This document shows positions 42,552 through 54,624 of a DNA stretch of 64,000 bases, piece after piece (position 1 is the first letter of the stretch; every line of letters begins with the position of its first letter). The notes under the pieces were generated by a model. It did no database searches. It saw only the letters and a program-made list of their open reading frames with translations, and was not told where the DNA came from. The translations under genes were made by a program, and so were the position numbers. The DNA lies in assembly GCA_029168955.1 (NCBI GenBank), contig JAPDOI010001160.1, positions 1 through 64,000 on the forward strand. The letters are read 5' to 3'. The DNA is from Aplectana chamaeleonis. Taxonomy: Eukaryota; Nematoda; Chromadorea; Rhabditida; Cosmocercidae.

Positions 42552-42615
42552 GAGACCGGAAACGACAGTTCCGAAAATAGTAAGGCATATTTCCGGGACT
42601 GTTGTTTCCGGTCTC
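42552..42615. repeat. 64-nt hairpin
   Basis: GAGACCGGAAACGACAGTTC with its neighbour CGAAAAT pairs with ATTTCCGGGACTGTTGTTTC then CGGTCTC: about 24 of 27 positions pair, with a loop of about ten bases. It lies 34 bp right of the mariner-derived element. Confidence 0.7.
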
Positions 42616-42999
42616 ATTACGGCCAGCCGGTTCATGGTGGCGGTGAGGTGCAAAAGAACAATCTGCTTGGCCATTCTCTAAAAAGTAGGAAAACCCATGG
42701 GTAGTTTTGAAACCATTTTCAAGATAGTTAAAAAGTTCACATGTGATCAGTACAAGGTCTTCTGAGACCGGCGACTGAGACGCCGGCGAATGGCTCCTTG
42801 TGAATCCAAATTCTTTGCTAAATTGGGTCGCACACGGTCCCTGTGCCTCGCTATGACGAATCGATAAGTGAGACGATAGGCTGCAGGCTTCATCCTGTCC
42901 CTCTGCTCTTCTCCAATGCGCTGTGCGGCTCTGCATCTCTGCCCCTGTCTCCACACTTGGGGTGAGAATAGAAACTCGATGAGTGAGGGGCGTTGGGAA
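42616..42999. other. Host repeat interrupted by hAT-like element 3
   Basis: From about 42830 this resembles 52020-52190 (GACGAATCGATAAGTGA.., CTGTGC(G/A)GCTCTGCATCT, TGAGGGGCGTTG). Downstream of the insertion the similarity resumes at 44937. No coding potential. Confidence 0.65.
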
Positions 43000-44936
43000 C
43001 AGGGATGGGCGGCAAACGATTTTGAGATTTCGGCAAACGGCAATCGGCAAGAAAATCCCAAATAAGGTTGGCAAACGGCAATCGGCAAACGGCAAAAAAG
43101 CTCATCCCTCAGATTGATCCAAAAGTTATTCACGTGTGCCGCTGTACTTTTTTCCTTTCCTTCCAATAGTTATGTTAACATTCTAGTAATTCCGATTCTA
43201 GAGAGTAGTTCTCTTTCAAAGCATCAAATGACCAAAAACAAGACATGTGGAACCTCATAGAGCTGCGGCTCCGCGGTGGTGCCGCTGCGGCTCCGCAGTG
43301 ATGCCGCTGCGGGTCCCCGATCGGTGGCTGCACTCTGACAAAAATAGGACCGACTGCAAGTAATTCATATGAATCGAGTCAAAAAACAACTGGGTGGACC
43401 TACGAACAAAAAAAAAACACCTGCGGTGCTTACGTCCTCTATCTGATAGGGACAGAGTGCATCCCTGTTATTGCGACCCAGAAGATACGGGATTCGTAGT
43501 CGACGCGGGTTCGCTGATGCATCCTGGCGGAGTTCGTGCGGCACCAACACAGAACTGCAGCGGTAATGCAGCGGCAATGTCGCGGCGTTGTCGTCCCTCA
43601 AGACACTGCAACAGAATCTGCACCGCACAGTTATCATCACTGAGCTGCTGCGGTACTACCGTGGAACTATCGCGGCAAGTCGAGGGTTGCGGTACTTTCC
43701 TGGCACTGCCGCGGCATACTTTCTCAGATTCCCTGCCCACGTGTGTTGCACAAATGCTTCTGTGTCGTACAAAAGCTTCCTGCTTTTTTTAGACTCTGAA
43801 AAAATTCTAGTGACCTGTCGATATCGATTATCACCAGCAGCGGAACGGTGGGCCTCGGTGAAATATAAAGTCTGTCCAAATGAGACTGTCCGTCCACGCG
43901 GTCGGCGGGCGTGTTGAGAGCCTGCCATTGCAGACCCGTTTCAGATTTATAAATCGATTAGCAGGAATATCAGACATTTAGCGAGTAATACACCAGTCAG
44001 CTGTATCCCAGTCGTGGGAAGACTACTCCGAAAAACGCCTTTCTAACGACTGCTTGATACGCACGCCGACCGCGTGGGCGGACAATCTCATTCGGACACA
44101 CTTTAACTAGTGATATGGAGGTTTCAACGAAACAGCCACCGCTTTGAGCTGTGATATTCAAAACAGGAGTTCACTTGAAATGAGTCTAGCTACACCAGGA
44201 CCTGTCGAAACTCTGAAACAGAAACTAAAGCGCCACATTGGAGTTGGACTATCTACTGTCAACTTAACGCGAGCTGACAGAAAAATTGGAAATAGTGTGT
44301 AAATGAGGAGAAAGATGGATAGATTTCGAAAAAAGTCCTCCAGAGAACTTCTTCGAAAGCTATTCATCCTTTTTCCTCATTCACACACTGTTTCCCATTT
44401 CTCTGTCAGCTCGCATTAAGTTACAGTTCTGCACGAACTTACCGCGAGCTGAAAAAAGTTTGAAAAATCTTCAGAAACTTTTTTCTAAATCACAATTTTT
44501 TTTCAAAAAATACAGAATGAACCATTTTCCGGAGAATTTTTTCATAATGTGATTATCTAGTGGCTCATAATGTGGCTTGCGAGTGCGTAGTTTCAGCAAT
44601 GTCTGGTCCAGTTCCTGAAAATCGTCAGGTGTAAAGCTCGCATTTAGCTGCAGTTTACCGCAAACTTACCGCGAGTTAACTCGCGTTTTCGAACCCATTT
44701 GCTACCACCCCAGATAAGTCAAAATCCCGGATAACGGTTGAGCGAACAACGGATGATCGGACTACCCCTAGTGCCTACATGATCGCGAGCATAGGCGGCG
44801 TTTCCTTTCAATGCTTTGCCGAGTTTTGCCGGAAAAATAACAAAAATTTCGGCAAACGACAAACGAAAAAAAGTCCCAAAAATGGCCAGCAAACGGCAAG
44901 CGACATACGGCAAACGGCAATTGCCGCACATCCTTG
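43000..44936. mobile_element. hAT-like non-autonomous element 3, 1937 bp
   Basis: Ends CAGGGATGGGCGGCAAACGA and, inverted, CAATTGCCGCACATCCTTG. It is flanked by identical 8-bp targets GTTGGGAA (42992-42999 and 44937-44944). The related locus near 52190 has a single copy (GTTGTGAA) with no insertion. A TA-flanked MITE (43868-44103) is nested inside. No transposase was found. Confidence 0.92.
43868..44103. mobile_element. 236-bp MITE nested in hAT-like element 3
   Basis: Ends AAGTCTGTCCAAATGAGACT and, inverted, AAGTGTGTCCGAATGAGATT. TIRs about 50 bp including CCACGCGGTCGGCG. TA flanks at 43866-43867 and 44104-44105. Same family as 4422-4689. Confidence 0.85.
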
Positions 44937-44944
44937 GTTGGGAA

Positions 44945-45410
44945 GCGTCCGTTCAGTGGCGTTTGGGAGCGAGGAACAGCGAGGGTGCGTGTTCTCTTGA
45001 CGCAACACTGCCTCAGTGCACTCACTGACTGGCCATAGCGGGCCTCGATAACTGAAGGACCGAAGTTCGATATGGGGTTGATAATAATCGAACAGTGAAT
45101 ACTGCAGCTTCTTACGATAGAACTTCGATTCTTGCATTGCGTGGAACGTTGAGATCCGAGCAAGATTCCAAAAATCTGTATTTTAAGAAGCATGATTGCT
45201 AAAGAGAAGAATTATTGCAGGAATTGCCGAAACATAATGACCTGAAAATGAGCAACAGCCACGGCTTCAGATTGACATCACGCTCAAGATTGGTCTAAAC
45301 GTGTTCCCAGAAACAAACAGTTCAAAACAGGGGCCAGAGGAGCTTGAAAAGGTCGAGGAATGGATAAGGCGTTGTCAGAAACCTTTACGGATAGGAAATA
45401 TTTGAGGGTC
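44945..45410. other. Host repeat right flank, otherwise unannotated
   Basis: 44945-45040 continues the repeat shared with 52200-52310 (AGTGGCGTTTGGGAGC, GAGGGTGCGTGTTCTCT). The remainder shows no gene. Confidence 0.5.
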
Positions 45411-46507
45411 GTTTTCACCAAAAGTCACCGGGTCGCCGCTGAGCGAGAAATGCCTCCGGACCGGTCGTTTCTGTTTTAAAGGAGTCTGTACCGAGCGCAG
45501 TCGTGATCCCGTACCTTTAGCTCCCGAGCTAAAGACGATGAGGGTGTCTGCCGTAGCGACAAAACGTATAAAAAGCGCTGCCAGTTCTTAGGGTGGTGAA
45601 AAATCAAGTTTTCCGGGTTGGGCAGCCGCAGTGTTCCTAAGATGGAGGATCAGAAAGTAAAGTTGTAGGCTGAGTCTCAGGTCGATTGGTCCTGTTTGAA
45701 CCTAGAAAGTGTCACCGAGGTGGCGCTAGGCGAGAAATGCCTCCAGACAGGTTGTTTCTGTTTTAAAAGAGTCTACACTAATCTCAGTTGTGATCGCAGG
45801 CAGTTTGAGCCCGAACGAAGGACGATGAATGTGTCTGCCGGGGCGTCGAAACGGCGAGAAAACGCTGTTCCAGAAGAAGTACAGAAATAAGTTTTCCGGA
45901 TTGGGCTGCCGCAGTGCTTATTTAAAAAAGGATCAGAAAGTGAAGGTCCAGGCAGAGTCTCACGACGGTAAGTCTCTCTTGAGCAAAGAACGGGACGTCG
46001 GTGATCTGGAGTTGCTTTCGAAGCTAAAATCACAGGTGGCGCTAGGCAGGAAATGCCTCTAGATAGGTTGCTTCGGTTTTCAAAAAGTCTGCATTGAGCG
46101 TGGTTGTGGACGCAGACATTTTACGGCCGAGCGAAGGGCTGTGAGTGCGTCTGCGGTGGCGGTGAAACGGCCAAAAATCATTAATTTTCACTTTCACCAC
46201 CCCCATAAAATGATCTCATTTACTTGTATATAACTCGTCCTTGATCTATACGGTTCGTATGAAGTCAAACATTTATACCAATTTGATATCTAGCCTCAGT
46301 TTTTGTACACTCGATTGATTCTGTTATGCCTTGTTCGCAGGGTAAGACATGTGTGAGCTCGAAATTAAGAGCTCTCGTCGCTGATTCTAAATATGCCCCT
46401 AGCAACCCAGACGGACCACTTTGAACAAAGTTATGACGAAGCGGCGCTTTTTGGCGAAAAAAAAAGCGCCGAAAACCCCGTTTTTACCGGATTCGCGGGC
46501 GGTGTTG
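45411..46507. mobile_element. Inverted arm of a fold-back-like element, with about 300-bp tandem units
   Basis: Units begin near 45433, 45722 and 46040 with GCGCTAGGCGAGAAATGCCT-like sequence; the terminal part (46160-46507) is the inverse of the 36756 and 49616 left arms and ends GCGGGCGGTGTTG followed by TA. Closely resembles the right arm of 49616-53365. Confidence 0.75.
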
Positions 46508-46942
46508 TAGTGAACCTGAAGGACCAGTTGACTGTAGAGGTTCCGTGTCCTCGTAGTTTCCAACAACAACTTATGGTTATAAAACGGTGCGTTGATCGAG
46601 AAAATGTTGTTGTGAAACAACAATTCGAGGTACCGTACCGCAAACAAGTTCTCCGCCATTATTTTAAGCGTGGAATCCGAAAACATTAACCGCAATTGGA
46701 TTGGAGTTCTACTTTGTATGAAAACGCTGTTTTCAGGGGTGATCTTATGGTCGTGAAACGCACTGTAGCAATCGAGTTGGTCTAGATGCGTTCAAGGAAA
46801 ATTGTTGAGGTCTGTCTTAATACTCCTCCATGAGGATTATTTGTAACCCATTGGGGGACAATTTCGTAAGAAAAGCTCGGCTTTGTTCAATTTAAGCGAT
46901 GAATTTGGCTCAGAAATTCTTCTAGGGGGTAATTTGGAGTGC
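46508..46942. other. No gene recognised
   Basis: Open frames here extend from the fold-back arm and are not supported. Confidence 0.45.
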
Positions 46943-46946
46943 TTAA

Positions 46947-47559
46947 AGGCGCAGTCCAACCTCTTGATATTATGATCCGGCCGCCGTGTGTATGGTTTCC
47001 GTTTTTGATTTAGTCTGAGGCATGGACCTGGATCAGGCGGCTGGCCGTGCGTGGTTGGCGGCCTCACTGGAGAATGAAAATTCGATTCGCGCGCGGGTGA
47101 TCTAACGTCGGAGCCCCGTCCGTTCGTCAGAATGAAATATTTAAGGGAACTCTAGCAAGGCTGCCAAGCGCAAAATCTCACTTCACTCGAATAAGCGAGA
47201 AAAGCGAGGAGAAAGTCGACCACGGCCCCAGAAAAGAAAAATATAGGTAATGCCTTTCTTCACGTTTTCCACTTCAATAAGATGGATTTTCATCAAAGTT
47301 TATGTTCTTTTTTCTGCCATTGGTCTCTAGCATTAAATTTCGACCTACTTTAGTGCGATGGCTGCGAATGGCGTGAAAATACAGAAGCTGGAGAACTCGT
47401 CCACGATATTCTTGGTCTTCGACTTTACAACCTTCGAGGGGTCATAGCCTCGTTCGTAGGGGGTGGTGAGCGATTTTTAAGACATCATTGTGATCAGCGT
47501 AAACTTCTTTTTGTTCTGAGCAGAAATACTAGAGAACGATTTTGAGATGGAACTGTGCA
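46947..47559. mobile_element. TTAA element, family B variant
   Basis: TTAA (46943-46946) then AGGCGCAGTCCAACCTCTTG; right end GATTTTGAGATGGAACTGTG then CA. 613 bp, longer than other B copies. Confidence 0.55.
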
Positions 47560-48608
47560 TGAGCGCAAAACTTTATTAAATTTCGATAAGCTACGATAGG
47601 TTACGGTGTGCATACTAAAGTTCGGTCAAAGTCTCAGAATTGCCTTAAAACTTCTCTGTGGAGGTTTATTGGGATGTTGGCACGAATTGGACGTCAATTT
47701 GTCGAATGTCAAAGTAAGTTAGGTTAGGTGGGTTTGGCCAACTAAATGACACTTTACCGACCGCATTCTACAGTAATAATATTAATAATAATAATAATTC
47801 ATCCGTCAATCACAAAATAGGAACAGAAAACGAATAAACAATCAAGTTACGATCGAATTCACTCTAGAAAAGTTTTTGAATTACATGTAACGCGTTTGTT
47901 TCTGGAAAAAAGTGTTTTCATATTCGACGTCCAACGTTCCGATTGTGGGCTATTAGGAAGTTAGTGGCCTTCGTTTAATAACAATTGTAGTCTAGGTTTG
48001 GAGCAGCCAGTACGTTTCTGAGGTATAACAAAAAAGAAACGATAGAAATAAATATCAAGAAGAAATGAAGTAAGCAATAAATTGTGTCCTATAGAAGACA
48101 GCTTCCGCCGATCTCCTCCGTTCACATCACTCTGGCCCAGAAGTAGAGTTAACCAAATTTTAACCAGTAGGTTGAGAAGATTGGCAAACGAATCCCTGGT
48201 TCCTATTCATCACCCTACGTCACCCGCCCCAAATCTTTTGCGCGGATTCCAAAATTATTTTCGAAACGCTCCGAGAATTGCTGGATGGCCTTCATTTGCC
48301 GAGAAGCGTGGAGACCCCTAAAATTTCTTCAAGGGTGATTCGATGCAGCTCAGAAGAGTATATTGGCATTCTACGTACAAAATCAGTTCTAGCAGAGTGC
48401 ATTTTTTTCAATGACCCCTCAGAACAAAAGAAGTCCCCCTGTGAGAGGAACTCTTTGTTGAAAGGATAGATTGGGTCGTAAACCGGTCACTAAGCATATA
48501 AAACATTTTGTTGCTTCTCCTTCGAAGTTTGCTTTGTTTTCTGTTCAACTGATATTATTGTTTGTCATGATATAGACAGCCAACTTCGGTGTAGCCTTAG
48601 TATGTACT
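47560..48608. other. No gene recognised
   Basis: AT-rich with a short TAA/AAT trinucleotide run near 47780. The plus open frame 48082-48321 has no splice context or domain that I recognise. Confidence 0.45.
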
Positions 48609-48815
48609 AGAAAGTTGCCCGAATATTCGTTTATTCGAATAATATTCGAATATTCGAATATTCGAATAATTCGAATATTCGAATATTCAAAGAAGTGGAT
48701 TATTCGGGTTATTCGAATAATCGAATATTCAAAGAAGTGGAATATTCGTTTATTCGAATATTCGAATATTCAAAGAAGTGAAATATTCGGTTTATTCGAA
48801 TATTCAGCACGAGTA
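48609..48815. repeat. TTCGAATATTCGAA-rich tandem repeat
   Basis: Variants of TTATTCGAATATTCGAATAT separated by CAAAGAAGTGGAT. Nearly the same array occurs at 55139-55345, both preceded by GTTGCCC. Confidence 0.9.
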
Positions 48816-48854
48816 ATTTGGATATTCGACAAGATCGCACTCCATTTTGCTCTG

Positions 48855-49536
48855 CTCTGCCAACGCGTAGCTAGATGCCTCCGAGGGCGCGGCCTGTAAC
48901 GCCGCCCCATTCCATGTAGCAAAAATTTACGGGTTTTAGCTACGATAGCTAAAACCCGCATATTCTTGTGTCGACGGTACAAGAGTGCAAATTCTACGCG
49001 TATTCTACGTAAAAACGAAGGCTAAGTTCGAAACATTAATCTCTCTGATGCTAAACCCGTATATTCTCGCTATAAATTTGTAGCGAGAATCTACGGATTT
49101 AGCGACAGTTTGTGTTGAAATGCAATTTTAAACCCGCATTGAGTGATTACTCGACACTCTGTGGCTGGCCGTGGAGGGTGACTCCGTGTCGCTCTCTGTG
49201 TCACCATGGTGGGGATAATTTTGACCACTGGGATGCAGCAGGCCGTGGGGAAGAAACGGCGACGCTGTCGATCGCAGCTGGGATTGCCTTTCTAGAACGA
49301 ATCAGGACTGGGTGGGTCGATTGACCGAGTGCTGTAAAGAGAATAAGCGTAGAATATGCGGGTGCCGTAGCGAGAATTTACGTAGAATATGCGGGCGCTG
49401 TAGCTAAAATTTCACCAACTGAGGCTAAGCTTTCCGTAATTTACGTAGAATCTCGGGTCAAAATTAGACTAGATGCCTCCGAAACCCTGTGCATGTCCGG
49501 TTTCCGTGTGAGGCATCTAGCTACGCGATGGCAGAG
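48855..49536. mobile_element. TIR element J, 682 bp, with internal inverted repeats
   Basis: Ends CTCTGCCAACGCGTAGCTAG plus ATGCCTC and, inverted, CTCTGCCATCGCGTAGCTAG plus ATGCCTC: 26 of 27 match. Inside, ACCCGCATATTC and ACGTAGAATATGCGGG recur in both orientations. No target duplication was identified. Confidence 0.75.
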
Positions 49537-49615
49537 TGATTTTACATTTCAAACATCTTAGCGTAGTGACTACTAATTTCTCACAATTCTTCAGTACCTC
49601 ATAAATATCAAGTTA

Positions 49616-52600
49616 CAATACCGCCCGCGACTTTGGGAAAAACGGCGTTTTCGGCGCTTTCTTCCGCCGGAAAGCGCCGCTTTCTCATAACTTCGTTCAA
49701 AATGGTCCGCTCGGGCTGTAAGGGGCATATCCAGAATCAGCATCAAGAGCTCTCCATTTTGAGCTCACACATGTCTTACCCTGCAAACAAGGCATATAGG
49801 GTTGCCAGAATCAATCGAGTGTACGAAAACTGAAGCTAGATATCAAATTGGGGCAAATATTTGACTTATCGACCGTTCAGATCAATGAGGAGTTATATAA
49901 ATGTATGTTAGACCAATTTATGGAGGTGGCGAAAGTGGAAATTGATGATTTTCAGCCGTTTCGACGTCCCGGCAGACACAGTCATCGTCCCTCGCTCGGC
50001 CTCAAGACGCCCGCGACCACAACCACGCTCAATAAAGACTCTTTTAAAACAGTTAAAGCCTTTCTAGAGGCATTTCCCGCCTAGCGCCACCCCCGTGATT
50101 TTGACTTTGAAAAACGACCCTCGACCACCGGCGTCCCGTTCTCGTCTCAAGCGGGGCCAATCGACCTGAGACTCGACCTACAATGTTACTTTTTGATCAT
50201 CTTTTGGATAAGCACTGCGTCTGCCCAATCCAGAGAATTCGATTTTTACCCTTTTGGGATATGGCTTAAACAGCGTTTTTCCCTGTTTGGTGCCCCGGCA
50301 GAGCACAGGGTCCTTCGCTCGGTTTCAAAACGCTCGCTATCTCATCCACGCTCAATATAGACTTTTTAAAGAGTACAACCTGTCTGGAGACATTTCCCGC
50401 CTAGCGCCACCCCCTTGATTTTGGCCTTGATAAACCAACCCTCGACCACCGACGTCCCGTTGTCGGCTCAAACGGGACCAATCTACCTGAGACACGACCT
50501 ACAACTTTACTTTTTGATCCTCTTTCGAATAAGCACTTCGGCAGTCAAATCCGGAAAATTCGATTTCTCACCTTTCGAAGATGTGGTAAGACAGCGTTTT
50601 CCGCCTGTTTGGCGCTCCGGCGAACAGGGTCATCGTCCTTCGCTCCGGGCTCAGAATGCCCGCGATCACAACGACGCTCAACATGGACTCTTTTAGAAGA
50701 GTTACAACCTGTCTGGAGGCATTTCCGCCTAGCGCCACCCCGTGATTTTAGATTTTTCAAAAACTACCCCAAATCATTTCGATCCGTACGGACTCCTGGC
50801 AACGCCTGTGTCTGTTTTCAGCCAAAACCGCCCTCATCCCAAACTTGATTTTTGACTCTGTTTACCCGGCTCTGCGAAGCGGTGCGGTAAAACAGGTGGC
50901 ATAGAGATCAGAATTTTAAGTTTCTCTGGTCAATGTTTTCAACTGGTTGTTTGTTTCAGGAACACATTTTTTTCTCCTACTTCCACCATAGAGGCGAGAG
51001 CACCCTATGGAGATAACTACTTTTTTCGCCCATAGCTCTTTAACCGTTGAAGACAGGATTCTGGTGAGGTTGTTTTTGAAATCTAAGTAAATTCTGCGTC
51101 GAATGATATATGAGATTCCTAACTGCTTGCTCCATAAGCCAGCCAGGTTGGTGGAGTCGAGCCCCGTTGTAGGCTCCAGGAGAACTCTGAGTCTCCTACT
51201 TACACCATAGAGGCGAGGAAGCACCCTATGGAGATAACTATGTATCAGGGTGTGCGTTAATGGAAAATATTTTTCGTTAAGCGTTAATCATTAATTTTCT
51301 AAAATAAACCGCGTTAACCCATTAATGCGTTAACACATTAACGTTATAACGTACAGCCCTGCTATGGAGCTCGGCTCCACTGACCCGGCTGGCTTATGGA
51401 GCAAAGCAAAGTTAGAGATCCCGATATGTCAATCGACGCAGAATTGTACGTGGATTTAAACAACAACCTTCAGCAAAACTCTATCTCCAACGTTTGAAGA
51501 GTTATAGGCGAAAAACCGGTGTTTCGTAAAATGAATTAGGCTGAGAGATCGAGAAAATATTTTTTCAAACTGGAAACACCAGTCGACGCAGAATTCTATG
51601 GAAATCCCGAAAACAACCTTCACCAAAGGTCTATCTCCAAGCACAAAAAAGTAATGGACGAAAAACAGATAATCTTAGGCAAAAAAAATGCAATTTATAG
51701 ACTGAAATCGGCTGGTAGGGGAACGTATTTTTTAAAAGTGGAAAATGGGGAATCCGAAAACAACCTTCACCAAAAGGCTATCTATTAGGGAAAAAAGTTA
51801 TGGCCGAAAAACGGGCAGTGACACCCATCCAATCTTGAAAATGACTCACTCACTTTAATTCTTTTTCGGGGCATTTCACCGGTTGTCACCGGTTTTCCCA
51901 ATGGCGAAGGTTTCCCACTTCACCTGACCAGGGGTGAAGGTTGGGGGAGTACATGGCTCCACCCAAAGAAGCTATGGTTACCGGGGGTGAGACGGGGTCG
52001 AAATGCCCGTATCCCAGTTCGAAGCCTGACGAATCGATAAGTGATGCGACAGACTGGCTTGCTCCTGGTCTGTTGCTCTTCTTCTCTGCGCTGTGCAGCT
52101 CTGCATCTCTGCCACTGTCTCCACAGGGTTGCGAGAAGGGCCGGCATGTCGCAGTGGAGGTGATAATTGAAACTCCACGAATGAGGGGCGTTGTGAAGCG
52201 TACTTTCAGTGGCGTTCGGGAGCCAGGAACAGCGAGGGTGCGCGTTCTCTCAATTTAACTGTCTGTCTCAGTGCACTGGCCTGGCCATAGCGGATCTTGA
52301 CAATCGACTAAAAGATGTGCGAAAAAAAAACGCTGTTTTAGCACATCCTGAAGAGGTGAATTATCAAATTTCCGGATTGGGCTGGCGCAGTGCTTATTCG
52401 AAATAGGTTAGAAAAGTAAGGTTGTAGGCCGAGTCTCAGGTCGATTGGGCCCGTTTGAGCTGAGAACGGGACGTGGGTGGTCCCGCTTGAAGCGAAAATG
52501 GACTTGGAACAGGTGAGGGTGACGAAAATTGGACCTTTTCGAAATGGGCTGGCGCAAAACTCATTCGAGAGAGGATCAAAAAGTAGTGTTGTATGCCGCG

Positions 52601-53365
52601 TCTTAGATCGATTGATCCCGTTTGAGCCGAGAACGGGACGTCGGTGGTCGAGGGTCGTTTTTAAAAGCCAAAATCACGGGGGTGGCGCTAGGCGGGAAAA
52701 GCCTCGAGAGAGACTTTAACTGTTTTGAAAGAGTCTTTATTGAGCGTGGTTGTGGTCGCGGGCGTCTTGAGGCCGAGCGAGGGACGAAGCTTGTGCCTAC
52801 CGGTTCGCCAAACAGGGGAAAAACGCTGGTTAAGTGCATCCTAAATGAAGTGAAAAATCACGTTTTTCGGATTGGGCTAGCGCTAAGCTCATTTGAAAGA
52901 GGTTAGAAAAGTAATGTTGTAGGTCGAGCCTCAGGTCGATTGGCCCCGTTTGGGACGAGAACGGGACGTCGGTGGTCGAAGGGTCGTTTTTCAAAGCCAA
53001 AATCACGGCTGTGGCGCAAGACGGCAAATGTGGCAATTTCCACTTTCGCCACCTCCATAAATTGGTCTAACATACTTGTATATAACTCGTCCTTGATCTT
53101 CACGGTCAATGCGAAGTCAAATATTTACACAAATTTGGTATCTAGCCTCAGTTTTCGTACACTCGATTGATTCTGTCAACCCTATATGCCTTGTTTGCAG
53201 GGTAAGACATGTGTGAGCTCAAAATGTAGAGCTCTTGATGCTGATTCTGAATATGCCCCCTACAGGCCGAACGGGCCATTTTAAACGAAGTTATGAGAAA
53301 GCGGCGCTTTCCGGCGGAAAAAAGCGCCGAAAACGCCGTTTTTCCCAAAGTCGCGGGCGGTATTG
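49616..53365. mobile_element. Fold-back-like transposon, 3.75 kb
   Basis: TA flanks (49614-49615, 53366-53367) and long inverted ends: CAATACCGCCCGCGACTTTG then GGAAAAACGGCG on both sides, continuing for several hundred bases including the TCACACATGTCTTACCCTGC segment. Each arm then holds tandem units of about 310-330 bp (left near 50078, 50388, 50718; the right arm carries inverted equivalents up to about 53030) with the AGGCATTTCCCGCCTAGCGC signature. The centre (50870-52400) has a further inverted pair (51040-51240 against 51360-51510) and the repeat shared with 42830-45030. No transposase recognised. Confidence 0.8.
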
Positions 53366-53929
53366 TAGTATAGCAAGTATTTACAATATATTGAATCGCC
53401 CGTAGGATTTTGTCAAAATGCTAGAAATGCCCATTTCACCTTTAGTTATAGAGAAAAGTTTAAATCTCGAGCGGCTCAAAAGTATAGCAACACTTGAACA
53501 ACATGGAAATTTTTCACGATAATGGCCAGAATGAGCCATTTTCATGTGTATTTTCATGGAACTGGTTCGAGGTGTTGCTATTTGTCTACTTTCCCGGTGA
53601 ACTTCACCTGAATTCTGACGCAAAATCCCAAGTTCTCTCCTTCCATAATGCTGCACGTGGAATTCGATGGTTTCCAGCCACCTAGGACGACCAGCGGATG
53701 TAGTCTCAAGTTCGTGCCAGATCCTGAGCCACTCAACGTCTGTTGTCGCCCAGACGTCTCATGGAGCTGGGGAGCAAAATATTACACGGCGAGTTTCCAG
53801 TGACATGGTGTCGGTCTCAACGACTAACTACGAATTGTCGCTGAGTTTTTTTGAATTGTCGCTGAGATTCCGGAGTAGGGCACGGCTAAGCAGCACTAGG
53901 AAGTTCGCCATCGCATAAACCGCGCATAA
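53366..53929. other. No gene recognised
   Basis: Open frames exist on both strands (53494-53685 plus, 53381-53656 minus) but no splice sites or recognisable domains were found. Confidence 0.4.
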
Positions 53930-54125
53930 CTCAACTGAACTCGACTAAGCTAAACCAAACTAGACCGAAGCAGACCACAAATTCTGCGGCAATTTAGCGG
54001 TTATTTTGCGGCTATTTCACGGCGAGCATTATTTGGCGACTATTTCGCAGCCAGCTATATTTAGCGGCTATTTCGCGACTATTACTCGGGAAAAAGGCAT
54101 TTTGTGTCTGTTTCGCGGCTATTTC
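53930..54125. repeat. Degenerate short repeats
   Basis: First about 10-bp AACTGAACTCGACTAAGC-like units, then about 20-bp units of GCGGCTATTTCGCGAC. Highly diverged. Confidence 0.65.
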
Positions 54126-54134
54126 TCGGCTGAA

Positions 54135-54605
54135 ACTCGGAGTACACGCTCGTAAACGTTGTTGAGATAACTACGGAAATATAAAGTATGGCTCAGAACA
54201 CAACGCCTACGCATTTTGAAGCGTCACAAACGATCCACAATGACGCTACACGAGTGAGAAGTTGGCCCCGCCCCCGTATCTGCCCGCCCTTGTATTTGCG
54301 TCCTCCTCCAAAAAAGGGGTTTTGGGACATTCCCACCATCGGCGACGCTTGCGGGTGGTACAATGAGTACAATAAGTGAGCCATACACATCGACGATGGT
54401 GGGGATGGCCCAGCACTCCAGTTTGGGGGAGGACGCAAATACGGGGGCGGGCTGATACACGTGCGGGGCCGACTCCTCAGTCGTGTAGCGTCACTTTTGG
54501 TCGTTTTTGACGCTTCAGAATGCGTAGGCGTTGTGTTCTGAGCCATGCCACTCAACTTCCATAGTTAGTATCTCAACCACGTTTACGAGCGTGTATGCTA
54601 AATTT
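54135..54605. mobile_element. TTAA element, degenerate family C
   Basis: The interior starts ACACGCTCGTAAACGTTGTT and ends inverted GTTTACGAGCGTGTATGCTA. The AGGCAG termini and TTAA are eroded. Two inverted GGCCCCGCCCCCGTAT-like segments lie inside. Confidence 0.65.
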
Positions 54606-54624
54606 AAGTGACAAGAGTGCAGCC

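Noticed and set aside
53381..53926. Open frames on both strands
   Set aside because: No splice context and no recognisable domain. The codon pattern is not convincing.
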